Source: Casuarina equisetifolia (Eukaryota > Streptophyta > Magnoliopsida > Fagales > Casuarinaceae). Taken from it: 64,000 bases of DNA. The translations under genes and the position numbers were made by a program. This document shows, piece by piece, positions 39,541 to 59,887 of the stretch. The notes beneath the pieces are model-generated. The model worked only from the letters and a program-made list of their open reading frames with translations. It ran no database searches and was not told where the DNA came from. The stretch's first letter is position 1, and each line of letters opens with the position of its first letter. The DNA lies in the NCBI GenBank assembly GCA_028551475.1, contig CM052357.1, positions 18,337,931-18,401,930 of the forward strand. Direction: 5' to 3'.

Positions 39541-41390
39541 AAATAGTCAAGGAGGATTAGTTAGGCTTGAAGCATTATAAGCCTCCTTGAAGTTCATAAT
39601 TTTTGGAACTTTTAAGTTTTATTTTACTGTTTTCATTGTAAGGTTTTTTGAGGCATTTTAAAAGTTTTATTTTTAGTTTTATTTCTACCTAAAGTTTAGG
39701 ATGATGTATTAAGGGATTAAGTTCAATACCCTATTCTATATAATTTCTTACATAAGCTTTGAGTGAGAGAGAGATTTCTTTTACCTTAGTTACCCTTTCA
39801 AAATTTTTTTAATTTTGTTTCTCAATCAATAATATACTTTACTCTAAATAAAAAATTAAGTACTTAAGGAATTAAAGTCTTTAGATTTGTTCTCTATTAA
39901 TTCTTTATCCCATAATTATGCAACATCTCAACTTTTTATTTCGATAGTGTAGAAATTGCATAGTTCTAAATGTGTCAAAGGTTGTCTAATATTCCTAAGT
40001 ACACAAAAACATATAGTTAAAAGTATTTTTTAATATTATTGGAATTTTCTTTAATTCTATAAAAATATAGGAATGGTTATAATTATTTTAAAAATCTATT
40101 TTTTCTTGCCAAAATTGAAACTAGGAGATACCATAAATAAAAATTAATGATAAATTTTTAGAGTACAACCACTTTAGTCAAACATGTTTGAGAATTTTAA
40201 ATTATAATGGCAAAAAAGAAAAAGCAGTTTGAGCTTTGGCCACTCAAGGAGGAATTATCACTTGAGTGGTAGAGGTTCAAGACACCCTATCCACACCAAT
40301 TAAAGAAAGAAAAAAGAAAGAGATGAAATAAAAATAAGAAACAAACAATAATATATATAATTTTTTTGAATAAAATCATGTTGATTGTTTTATTGATGAA
40401 ATAAATTAAGCAATCATCATATATGTATAGAACATACATGGATAGAGCATTGAACCTAACCCTTATTAAATATCATCTAACTTGTTGGGTGTACAAAAAT
40501 TACAAATTGAAGACTTATCATGACCTAAGTCACTAAAATTAAAATTATAAATAATGTATATAAAATTTTCATTTTAAGGTATCTTATTGCACTTGGGATA
40601 AGGCAAAAAATAAATTATTATAAGAAGTAATACATTTAGAGGAATAGCCTCAGTAAAATTACTACTATTATGGTCACCCTTTTCTATAAGGGATGTAGAA
40701 CTGTTCAAATTAAAGGCATTAACTTTCTTTCCCATGTTTCCAAATTTAATTAGTGTTTTAATAAAATGACCATATTATATTACATTTGTAATGACAGAAT
40801 TGATGTTTTGAACATGATTAGCAGTTCATACTTAAGGACTTTGACGAATAAAATTCTTTCAAATCACAGTCATTGCTAAATCAAGGAAGAATATTAAAAC
40901 AACTACCTAAGAAAGGTGTTTAATTAGCATTGAATCTGGCTTAGTATCCTATGCCATGCATGAGCTGCGGATCTGCAGCCCAACGCCTTTCAAGAGGAAA
41001 TTATTGATTTTTTTAGATAATAATCTTTTTTAAAATAAAAACCTTATATATATATATTTTAATCAATTTTTATAAAGTCAATCTTTCACTATTTTTTCAA
41101 ACAAACACAATTAATTTTTCTATAAAAATATTATCAAATTTCTAAAAAAATTGAAAATACACAAATTATCAGTTGAGTACAAAATAGTTTATTTTAACTC
41201 AACATCATTATTTTTGATATCAAATCCCTTACCATGAGAAATTGAAAGAAGGACATATTTTGTTAAGTTAGGGAGTAGATAAATAATTTGAAAATCGCAT
41301 TTATTTTGTCCTTTTCTTCATTAAATAATGGATTTTAAAGAAAAAAGATTTGTGTAGTTGGTATGACGTAAGCAATAGTCATTAGAAGGC
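39541..41390. other. AT-rich intergenic DNA, probably including the LINE tail
   Basis: The T-rich stretch up to about 39,800 may be the LINE 3' untranslated tail. The rest is very AT-rich with no gene. A short segment near 40,230-40,300 faintly resembles tRNA-derived SINE promoter boxes but is not convincing. Confidence 0.45.
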
Positions 41391-41639
41391 TCACTAGGAC
41401 AACCGTAGAAGATACCTCCACCTTCTGTTGGGACCCGCATAGTCGACGCAGAATAAGCCCACCAATTGGATTGTGACGGGGACGCGCCCCCGGCACGCGT
41501 GGGACCAACGAAAGTTCGAAAATACTAAAAAAACCATCATTACCGACCCGAAAAGTCATCAAATTAGAGGGAAAAAGAGAAACTAATCTTAATATCTTCT
41601 ACGAAAGTCTAATAATTTAGAAAATATTAAGTTTCGCAC
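41391..41639 (+). promoter_or_regulatory. Promoter of the Raf-like kinase gene with a TCP-type site
   Basis: A GC-rich, CpG-containing island (41,400-41,520) in AT-rich surroundings immediately upstream of the leader exon. GTGGGACC at 41499-41506 fits the class I TCP factor consensus GTGGGNCC. No TATA box is visible, as is usual for broadly expressed plant genes with such islands. Binding is inferred from the motif only. Confidence 0.45.
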
Positions 41640-41755
41640 AGAGAGAGAGAGGGGGAGAGAGAGGGAGAGAGAGAGAGAGAGTGAGAGTTGAAATTTGCTC
41701 AAGTCCACCTGGTTAGCAAGCGAAGTTCAGAGTGTCTGGCAGTTTCTTTTTCCAG
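41640..41755 (+). other. Untranslated first exon of the Raf-like kinase gene
   Basis: A (GA)-rich run at 41640-41682 opens the stretch. It ends in TTTCCAG followed by gtaaatatg at 41756, a strong 5' splice site; the matching 3' splice site is attctcag at 42731-42738, so the leader continues at 42739. The transcript start is not known. Confidence 0.55.
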
Positions 41756-42774
41756 GTAAATATGGAGATCTTTAGGCATCTGATCCATATGTTTTAGTTA
41801 TTGTTCTCTAGCAATTCGACTTGATCTCTTTCAAAGTTTCGTTATTATTATTATTAAGTTGTATTCGTTTTGTTATTGATTTGTTTGGGATTTCCTCTCC
41901 ACCTTCAATCCCGACCTGGTTGCGAATCAATTCCGGTGGATCGGAGCTTGTTATCTTAGAAATTTGGGGTGTGATTGTTGTGCGCGTGGGTTCATTTGCA
42001 CGTGTTTGGCGCTAAGTCAGGGTTTGGGGGACTTTAAGATTAAGGATACTGGGGGGTTTCTGCATCGAAATGCCGTCTTCTGGGTCTGCATGGTCTGCAC
42101 TTGCTTGTCATTGACTCATTCACTTGTCAGTAGCGCGTTCATGCCGGGGGATTTAGCTAGGTGTGCACCTTATTCGGTAATTTCAGCGTTGGTCGATTCC
42201 TTTGGTTCGATTTGTGGTGCTTACTTGTCAGTAACAATAGTTTGGGTTGATTTATATTCATTTCAGATAATCGCAGGCTAAGAATATTAAATTCAGCACA
42301 GCTCCCACGGCTAAGAATCTGGGGCTTGGGGTTATCAAAAACTTCAAAATAATTGTAATGTGGCAAAGAGATTTATTTTATTTGTTTCCAGGGATGTCCC
42401 TAAATGTACCGACGACATAGTTAATTTGCTTTATCTTAAGATATTTGTTGATCTGCTATTATATTACTTGACCTCTTCAAAATTTGGAGGTTATTGTGTG
42501 GATCTGGTTTGGTTCATGTATTTGCTCTCCTTTCCAGATGTACGTTAGTCTGATAGAGTGTTATCTTCATCAATGTAGTTCTCTCAATAATGTACAGATG
42601 ATCTTTTTCCTTTCGAATTTTCTATTACTAAACTGCAGTTAATTATCCTACATTATGGAAAAATGTTTCTGTCTCAAAGATTGCTTAATCTAGAAGACTT
42701 TTTTATGGTTCTGTTACTCAAAGCATCTGTATTCTCAGGTTCCTGGTCGAGGATCTGAAAACTATCTGCATTTG

Positions 42775-42825
42775 ATGAAGGATCTTTTCCAAGTTCGGTT
42801 TGGTCAGGAGCTGATATTGCACTAG
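42775..42825 (+). CDS. Upstream ORF 1 of the Raf-like kinase (16 codons)
   Basis: In the spliced leader, this ORF encodes MKDLFQVRFGQELILH and ends with TAG. Its peptide is unlikely to have a role of its own; its likely effect is on ribosome flow to the main start codon. Only the ORF itself is seen directly. Confidence 0.5.
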   Translation: MKDLFQVRFGQELILH

Positions 42826-42833
42826 GTAATTTG

Positions 42834-42872
42834 ATGGCAGCTCAAACTGGGTGTTTACCATGCCGGAGTTGA
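42834..42872 (+). CDS. Upstream ORF 2 of the Raf-like kinase (12 codons)
   Basis: It encodes MAAQTGCLPCRS and ends 5 nt before the main start codon. It overlaps upstream ORF 3 in another frame. Confidence 0.5.
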   Translation: MAAQTGCLPCRS

Positions 42873-42877
42873 AGTAA
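42860..42877 (+). CDS. Upstream ORF 3 of the Raf-like kinase (5 codons), abutting the main ATG
   Basis: It encodes MPELK; its TAA stop (42875-42877) touches the main ATG (42878). A ribosome ending here could reinitiate at once at the main start, or be prevented from doing so. Effect inferred. Confidence 0.5.
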   Translation: MPELK

Positions 42878-51759
<8,882 letters not shown>

Positions 51760-52010
51760 TGGCTCCTGATTGTTCTATTAACGCCAATGTGGCTGTTATC
51801 GTGAACAAGAGATGTAAATCTTTTATATTCCATGACTTGTGTATATCATATGAGTAGAGAGAAGGGGCTCCCTTTGAGAGGCTGAATTCATCGGCCGGTC
51901 ATAAATCATGATTGGTTTAAGTATGATTGTGTTAGTGAGAAACTGTAGGATCGGTTTGTGTGTAAAGCTATTATTTGTATACATGCATACTTAGTATTTA
52001 TCCTTGTGTG

Positions 52011-52016
52011 AATAAA
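52011..52016 (+). terminator. Poly(A) signal AATAAA of the Raf-like kinase gene
   Basis: A canonical AATAAA 252 bp after the kinase stop codon. It is followed by TGTAAGTTTTT-type U-rich sequence. The transporter gene ends on the other strand at 52488, so the two 3' ends are close. Confidence 0.55.
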
Positions 52017-52487
52017 AAATGTAAGTTTTTGATTATGCTAAAGAGCCGCTGGTGGCCGTATTTTATTTTATTTTAAATTTTGTCGTGTAGGGATTGGAAA
52101 ATTCAAGAATGTAGATACAAGTCGTTGTGGCTTGTGTTCTTCAAGAGAGTTGCAAGATGGAGTAACCTTCTGGCAGCATTCTAGACTATGAATTAAAATG
52201 AACAATATATGCCGCAGAGATTGAAGATGCTAATCAACTTTGATGTGTTGGTCCGTTTAGAATTGATTAGTTGTGTCCTAATTAGAAAAAAAAAAGAATT
52301 AAAAACAATTCCCATGTTGGCAAAGGATTGCATTGTCAATTTTTTTCTTTTTAATATATGCATTCAAATTCACATACTCAAATATCAAATCTGATACCAC
52401 TCAGTTAACAATGCCTTTTAGTTTGAAATTTTGCGCTGAATATTATTAGTTTGAAGAAGACTCTTGGTCGGTCATGGCAGAAAAACG

Positions 52488-55400
52488 TCATACGTAGCAA
52501 ACTTGCCCAACATTCAAGAGACTCTCATGAGGAACCCGGAAGATCTCACTGTTTTCCCTGCACATTTTCCTAAGAAAAGCATATATATAATTTATGGCTA
52601 TCTTCTTGTAAAATTTTGAACCGCTTCTTGCTTTCACTGCTGTTTTCCCCATCAAGTGCACCACCCCAGCAACTCTACAGCTTTTCAAGAACTCTAACTC
52701 TTCAACCTCCGTCCGTCTACTTCTCTGACGGGAAGACATGACTGTACTTCTTAATCGAGAGTCTGCGAGCACAATGGAGTCTGCTGATGAGTTTTTGAGA
52801 TTCACATCGAAGCCAGAGTCTCTGCCATTAACATTAGACATGATGGCTACATCTCTCGACTCCAGCGTTTCCTGGTCAGATAAACTATGCTCATCCGAGT
52901 CTGAACCACCATCCATCAAGCTCTCAAGGCGGACAAACAGGAAGAGGCTATCAAAAAGCTTGTTCTCAAAATCATCATCTTTCTTGCTGAGGTCGCTGTA
53001 GCCATATCTCACAACACAACGGAAGATGTGGAAATTGTTGGGTCCTATTCTTTTCACAAGGAACCTCTCTCCTTCCGGCACTGTGTACACTGGAAGGTAC
53101 TTCACACAAACAAAAACAAGAACGGAATGGAAGGCAGGTAGGTTCGTGATTAAGTGGGAGAATATGTGCGGCACTCCAGTTGGTAACTCACTGTACACAA
53201 GTCCAATCCCTGGGACTCGTACCAGTCCTAAGCTTGGGCCAAGCCTCAGAATCCATGCCATTGAAACCTTGGTCTGCATTTCAAACTCGTAGCGTTTCTT
53301 TGTACCATAATGCCAAACATACATGATGATAAAAAAGGCTGCAGCAATGACGAGAGGAACCCAACCGCCTTGATTTACCTTGAGGAGTAGGGCAGATAAG
53401 TATGTCAACTCCACCACCAGTGATAACACGGTGAAGATCAGGACAAGCATCCAATGGCACTTCCATACTAACAACATGATTAGAATCATAAGAAATGTGG
53501 TCACAAGCATCACCACGACAACTGCTGCCCCTGCAGTGACATAGAAAATTTGCTTGTGAAATGCTGTCGTTATTTGGCAACAAAGCTCGAATGCTTCTAT
53601 TAAGATGTGAGCAAATGAATCCCACATTACTAAGGTGTGGGCTTGTAGAGTAGTTTATATGTAAAAAATTGCCTATGTTCCCTTGAGTTAGATTTTGTGG
53701 AAGGAATGAATTTTTTAATGTGGTATCAAGAGCCCGTCCATCCTTAATGACTATGGCTCTCATTGATTTGAGTCCACACATTTCCCACATAATGTAGTAT
53801 CATAATTGTCCAATGATTTGACTATCATGACAAAGAGGTCTGTGAAAATGTGGGTTATAAATCCTACATTGCGAAGGTGTGGGGTTGTGAAGTACTTTAT
53901 ATGTAAAAAATTGTCTCTTTTTTTTTTAAGCTTATTTTTGTAAAAATATTGAGCTTTCTAATATAGTATTAGAGACCAAGATTCCTCTAAGCATCCCTAT
54001 GAGCTCCCATTAGCTAAGTTTGGACATTGCTCACATAATGCGACACCATGATGATTTGACAATTTGATCATCATCACGAGGAGACATGTTAAGATGTGAA
54101 TAATAAGTCTTATATTGATAAATAAGTTACAAAAAAATTCTACTTATAAGATAATTAGTTCCATCACCTCCTAAATCAACTTTTAAGTTAGATAATAAGC
54201 CTCTTAATAAGTTTCACATACAAAAGGCTAAAAAGGGTGTGAGTTCAGACAAATAACTAGTTTTGCCAAGTGGCATTAGCCGTGAGATGACCTGCATGTT
54301 ACATATTTTTATCAAAAGAGAATGAACTTACCAGAAGCATTGCCTATTTGTTTTTGATCTTTGAATCCAGCTGTCGCTGCAACGCAAAGAATCATGAGAA
54401 TCCAATTAACATCGGGAATATAAATCCGGTTAAAGAACTTCTTTGATGTGTGTACAATTTTGACTCTTGGAAAACAGCCAAGCGCCACGGCCTGCTGGAT
54501 TAATGAAAAAGTTGCACATATGGTGGCTTGGCTTGCAATTATTGCAGCTGAGGTTGCAACAACATATACTGGCCAATACAAGATACCTACAAAACAATGA
54601 ACAATCATCATCCAAGGGACTGACTTTCACCAAAAAGAGTGGAGCATCATTCCTACCAAAACATATCTAAAGGAGCCTAATGACTCAATCGTGCTTTGCA
54701 TCAATATTAACGCTTAACAGATAAGTTCTGTTACAATATTTCTGAGAGCAATGGAATCTTAGGCTGCTACTACAAGTTTGCAGTTCGAAGGCTTGAAGAG
54801 GCAACTTCCCAAAAGATCAATGTAAATGTGAGGGCTTTTGTATGTTCTCTTTTATTCAAAAAGACCCCGAAAAGGACTAAATTAATCACAGTCAAAATTT
54901 CTGCAGGTATCTCCCCAGCCCAAACGCCCAAGCCAACCCCAGTGATTCAAATATTCTGGATCAGAACTAACCTGGAATAGAATGATAAAATGCAGCAACT
55001 ACGTGATCTGAATTTTTCATGAGGTAGGCAGCTTGTCCGGCATAGTTGAGAAGAAGGCATGGATATACAATAACAGTGAAAGCAATCTGTATTGCTGGAA
55101 CTGGGAAATGAGAGAGGTCGGCAAACAGTGCCTCTGTGCCTGTGATGGTTAACAACTTGTCACCCAACTCTGATACCCGAATTCTTTCTCTTCTTAGTCT
55201 TCTTTGATATTTGTCAACATTAAAGTGTAAAAACAAGGAGACCAGTCCAGATTACAAAGCTTACCAGTTAAACTAAGCATGATACCGCCAAGGGATGCCC
55301 AGCTATCTCTCCCTCCCCTTCTAAAATACCTATATATAAACACTGGAGAAAGTGCTTTATAGACGCTGCTGTCATATATCCCGATGTTGTATATCCCAAT

Positions 55401-58400
55401 ACCTCCGATTAAGAGAAACCAAATGAACACAATCGGTGAAAAAAGCCAGCCAACTTTGTCTGTACCATAGTGTTGAATGCTAAACAAACCTACTATTAAA
55501 GCAATGGAAATGAGCAAGACCACATCTGCAGGGAAAGATACAAATGTTTTATGGACGTGATAAAAAGTAAGAAGAAATTGAGTTGCGAACGGAGGAGGAA
55601 ATTACAACAAAATTTTTGATAGAACAGCAATGAGATACCTTCACTCAACTTGGGGTGATCTATGTTGATCCCGTCCACTGCTGATAGCACTGTGAAAGAG
55701 TATAGTAAAGTACTGTGAAAGAGTATAAGAAAGTACTGTGAAAGAGTATAGTAAGTAGCTACTCAGGAATTAAGAAGAAATATTCAGCAATACTTAAAGG
55801 TAGTAAACTCTTACAGAGTTGCAACAGTAACTCTTACAGAGTTACAGCGTGAACTCAGGAAACATATCAAATACCAGCCTCCCTAATCCATCATTATAAA
55901 GGAACTCATTGATACGATGTCACAGAGATATAGGAACCATGAATTCATCACCATGACGGCCAATCTCGAAATTCATAATAGGAACTGTAAACCGGTAAAA
56001 AAACTCATAATTAAGTATGGGCTCCTATGATGAATAAAAGATAGAATAAAGGAGTGGGCCACGAAGTTGCTGGCTTCTCAATATTTCTAATCTAGAAAAG
56101 CAAATACGTAGTCCTCCTAATTAATAGCTCTCTTGACAAATAATTCAAGGTTTTCTCCAAGTAGAAGGAGCTTAAAAGCCCATAGATTGGTAACTTAAAA
56201 TATTCAACAGGAAAAGAAAGGAGGTCTGAAAGCTATATGTTATATGGTGAACCAAATTTCTTTGAAGAAACAAAGTGAAGGTCCACTAATTTGTTTGATA
56301 CAGACAACTTCATATTGTTATTAATATCTGTTAACCATGCAAAATGCTTCAGTTCAATGTCTTACTTGAGATCTGTTTCAGTGCATCTGTAAGTCCTTTC
56401 TGAAAGAAAAAGATAAACTTCCGAACTCCGAAAGAAATAAAGTTACCGAAAAAATAAAACAAAGGTCATTATCTGGTTCTTTTTCAAGTATCTTCTTTGC
56501 TTGTGTGTGGTACTTCTAGGGCTGTCTATCACTTATTTAGTCTCACACTCCAGAAAAGATATCATGATAGCTCCCAATCATTTCCATTTTGTAATCTATG
56601 CAAGCTTCACAGAGTTTTGCATAACTTCACATTTCTAGGATTTTTGGCTGGAGAAAAGAAAGTCAGGGCATCATTTTCCTTGGAGATTGCCAAACATGAG
56701 TTCATAGCATCATTTTCATATTTGGTTAACAAATGCAAACGCATTCATTTTGTATGTGTGCCTATCCAGAAATTTAGGGGCGATAAACTAATTTTCATCA
56801 GGTTTTGGTGCAGAGATTGGAAGTGGAGTCTTAATACTCCGCCTTAAAAATGTTGTCATATTTTATGATAGAAGAAGCACAGAAAAACTCTCTTGCACGC
56901 AGAAACGTAAATCATTAAGGAAATCAAATCTACTTTTGTTAATATCTAGAAGATGTGTCAGTTGCGGGTATCACTCAGTAGAGATGTCTAGAGTGTTTGA
57001 GAAAGAGTTACATGTGGCTTTTTCGGTTTTGGCGCAAGAAAGAAGGTGGTAATGCAAGGGTGACAACGGTTATTAGCACAAGAATGAAGCATGAAGTAAA
57101 TATGGATCCAGTGACAACAAAGTTTCGACTCCTGATAAAACCAACTTGAAGCTTGAGCTGAATTTATTTCCTTCGATTTTTTTTTAGACTTCCCAGATTC
57201 AAGAGAAGAAACTGGTCACAATGCTATCTGGATGGTGATTAAGGCAACTTATAACTAGTTCATGGTGAGTATTGTTAGGAATTTGTAATATTTAGTGAAG
57301 GTGAAATGACCTTCCTACCCTTAAGGATATTTGGGTTAGAATAGGTGAAGAAGGACAATATTGTAAATACTCTTTTTAGGTGATTAAATGGTTAGGAACA
57401 GGAGAGAGAATGTTGGCTGGTTGGCTTACGTGAGAGAGGGAGAGTGTCTCAGCACAGCAGCAGACTGCTGCTGTGCGTGACTGTAGCTTCGGCCAGCCCT
57501 CCAGTGGAGCTTGTATTGTACTCCAAATTGTTCCTAATGAGAAGGAGAAGGAGCCGGCAACGGTGACAGTGGACGTAGGCATACTTGGCCGAACCACTTT
57601 AAAAATAGTGTCTTTCTCTTGTGTGGGTGTGTGCCTAGATCCCTTATTATCGTATGAAATTGTGTGATGGTGGTTCTTGTTGGTGTGCTTGCTTGGATCC
57701 TAACTCCTAGAGCTTTTAACAAGAACCTAACAAGTATATCATCAGGTCGAACTACGTGAAAACTTGTTACTCCCTGAGAATTTCTACTAACTTGAAGCCG
57801 CTGTCGGCCTTCCGTTTATATTATGAAGACTTGCCCTTTATGCAAATTGCATAATCTCTTTATAAATCCACTGAGTAGCCATCCACTCATTTCTACTGAC
57901 GCATCCTCCTTATTCCAATGCGGATAAAAGATGGGAAAAAAATTGCATGTAGTTGTTTTCTTGAAGCATGTTTTTTTTTCATGCATCGATTTATGCTCAA
58001 TTCTTCTGTAGAAATTGAATTCTGTTTCCTTTCAAGCCTCATCCACTGTGAGGTCCTGCTGGTGCTTTTTAATTCGTCCACTTTCATTCAGCGGCTATCA
58101 GATTACAACACAAGCATGAATAATTTCCAAAAGCATCTGAGTTTCCAGATGGATTACTGTGGTTGACTGACAGTTATATAAAAGGCCCCAAGGATCCATG
58201 AAAGTATACCTGATATAGCTGGAGTTAGGATCCCATCACCAATCACCATGCAAGATCCAACAAGGACAAGAACGAGAATTGCATTCTTCATAAAAGCATG
58301 TCTTTCCAACCATCTCTTGGTTTTTCCCGCAAATGATTGTTCAGGGAATGAAGAATGACTATATGTTGTTAACTCCTCGTCAGTTCGGTGATAATTAGGG

Positions 58401-59887
58401 AAACTCTTTATTTTTGCATGTCGACAGAGCAGTGAATAAAGAGCAAATGTTCCACCTGCATTACGAGGAGATGAGTTTAGAGGAACTTACCGTTGCCTCA
58501 TCTGCATCAAACAGGTTTAAATGCTTCATCAAGAAAGGAAGGCACTTCTATTTAAGTGATAATACCATGGGAAGAATGCATATTTAAATCATGCAGCCAT
58601 TTTAAAGAACATGCAACATTATCTTGACAAAATATTGTGGTTGATGTGCCTTAACAATTTTCAGCAATGTGTTTAACAAACTCGGTTAACATTCACTAAA
58701 GTTGTGTCAAGTGAACTTGTCATTTTCCCATGTCTGCAAGTTCAAGGAGAAATGGTGCATGTACTGCTGGAACTCGAGGAAAGATTTGTTTCCTATCCCG
58801 CTTCTCCTCTGTTCTGTGTTCGGTTAACAGAACTTTGCTGCTGTTCCTCTGTTTCTAAGCTAAATAAAGTCACAGTTACAAAACAAAATAATTTTCTCAG
58901 CATGCTTAACACAGAAATGTTATTACCTTGACCGTTGTCATTTGCTCTACTTACAATGAAGATATACTTGATGAGTGGAACAAGAGTGAGGGAATATATT
59001 ATCAACGATAAAACTCCAGTCACATCCTCTGTGTCTGCAATTCCGTGAGGAAATGTATTGTAGAAAACATACAAGGGAGATGTCCCTAAATCTCCATAGA
59101 CCACTCCAAGACTCCGGAATGCAAGTTGCATGAGCAATAGGGTCGAAATTTCCTGAAGGAAACAAAACTGGGTCAGCAAGGAGTAAAATTTTTTGATTAG
59201 CAAAAAATATAAAATTCCATCACTCTCCAGGTTTTTCTTCTTCTTCTGGATATGTTGATTCCAACCTTTCTACGAGTAACTTATCAGTTAGCTATCTACA
59301 TCTCATGTCATGGAATTTCCTCAAACACATGGAACTTTAAAAAGAGAACCTTTATACAATCAATATACTGCATTAATTTGATCTGAGAAACTTTAAACGT
59401 AGAAAATATCATGGATTTATATTTGGACTCCAAATTAGATTTTAAATTAGCCATTGAACTAGTTTGCTATGGATGGCAGTAAGACACCATCCAACTATTA
59501 CAAATGAAAAATAAAAAATTTCTCTTTATTTGAATGAAGTCCCTTTAAAAACAGGTAGCATATTATGCCATTACTATTTGATCTGTAGCATGGAACTTCA
59601 CATGAATTTAAGGAGACAACAAAATTAATTCCACATCCTCATTCCTACCTAAGAATCGCATCCACGTTTTTGGGTATTGTAAATAGTATGTGGAAGAGAA
59701 AAGCATAAGAAAATGAATGTTGCTTGAATACCACTGCAATTTTCCCGTCAAGAGCAAAATGCAAATGTACCTTGTTCCCAGACATACTTCTAAGCCCCAT
59801 GGCTTCCTCACCGATTGGTTGATCAAGCTTCTGATCCAAAACCCACTCGCTACCTTTATCATCACCGGTTTCCTCGTTAGTCCCCAT
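52488..59887 (-). CDS. KUP/HAK/KT potassium transporter (KUP9/10/11 type), 8 coding exons
   Basis: Coding exons (minus strand): 59771-59887, 58927-59152, 58210-58455, 55639-55689, 55265-55525, 54972-55139, 54332-54586, 52488-53530; 788 aa, the usual family length. It should be a multi-span membrane protein moving K+ with H+. The N-terminal block [18 protein letters not shown], the first-helix signature [15 protein letters not shown] (residues 55-69), [26 protein letters not shown] and [12 protein letters not shown] are conserved. So are HTSKKF and the soluble C-terminal half with [21 protein letters not shown] and the end [14 protein letters not shown]9-11 are the Arabidopsis proteins it most resembles from memory; the tissue and membrane are not known. 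The introns contain a solo LTR, tandem repeats and a triplicated splice site, listed apart. All joins keep the frame. Confidence 0.94.
53602..54220. repeat. Tandem repeats (~240 bp period) in transporter intron 7
   Basis: Units begin near 53602, 53839 and 54081; the third is partial. Shared sequence is clearest at aatcccacattactaagg versus aatcctacattgcgaagg, and in tttatatgtaaaaaattg, present in the first two units. Weaker matches occur through the rest. The unit may derive from a short non-autonomous LTR-type repeat, since such elements often contain 'atcccacatt' blocks; this is inference. Confidence 0.75.
55690..55757 (-). repeat. 3' splice site of transporter exon 4 in three tandem copies
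   Basis: Units of 23, 23 and 22 bp at 55690-55712, 55713-55735 and 55736-55757. Each, on the minus strand, ends in a pyrimidine stretch plus CAG (ctctttcacag). The CAG nearest the exon (55692-55690) is the one that keeps the reading frame. Confidence 0.93.
57273..57732. mobile_element. Solo LTR (copia/TRIM-like) in transporter intron 3, with target duplication
   Basis: The 460-bp block starts TGTTAGGA and ends CCTAACA, a short inverted terminal repeat with TG...CA ends. It is flanked on both sides by the same 5 bp, AGTAT (57268-57272 and 57733-57737). That is the mark of LTR-retrotransposon insertion followed by LTR-LTR recombination. It lies in the 2.5-kb intron between exons 58210-58455 and 55639-55689. 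No internal retroelement sequence remains. A perfect 12-bp inverted repeat (GCACAGCAGCAG, centre 57464) lies within it. Confidence 0.9.

Noticed and set aside
40230..40300. Possible tRNA-derived SINE (boxes resembling gtggtagaggttcaagacacc)
   Set aside because: Box spacing is too short and no tail or target duplication is visible.
52488..53627. Transporter last exon read as an independent 379-aa protein
   Set aside because: The upstream ATG lies in the intron; the 3' splice site at 53532-53531 joins this exon in frame to the rest of the transporter.
57376..57722. Small ORFs in the transporter intron
   Set aside because: They lie wholly inside the solo LTR; LTRs do not normally code for protein.
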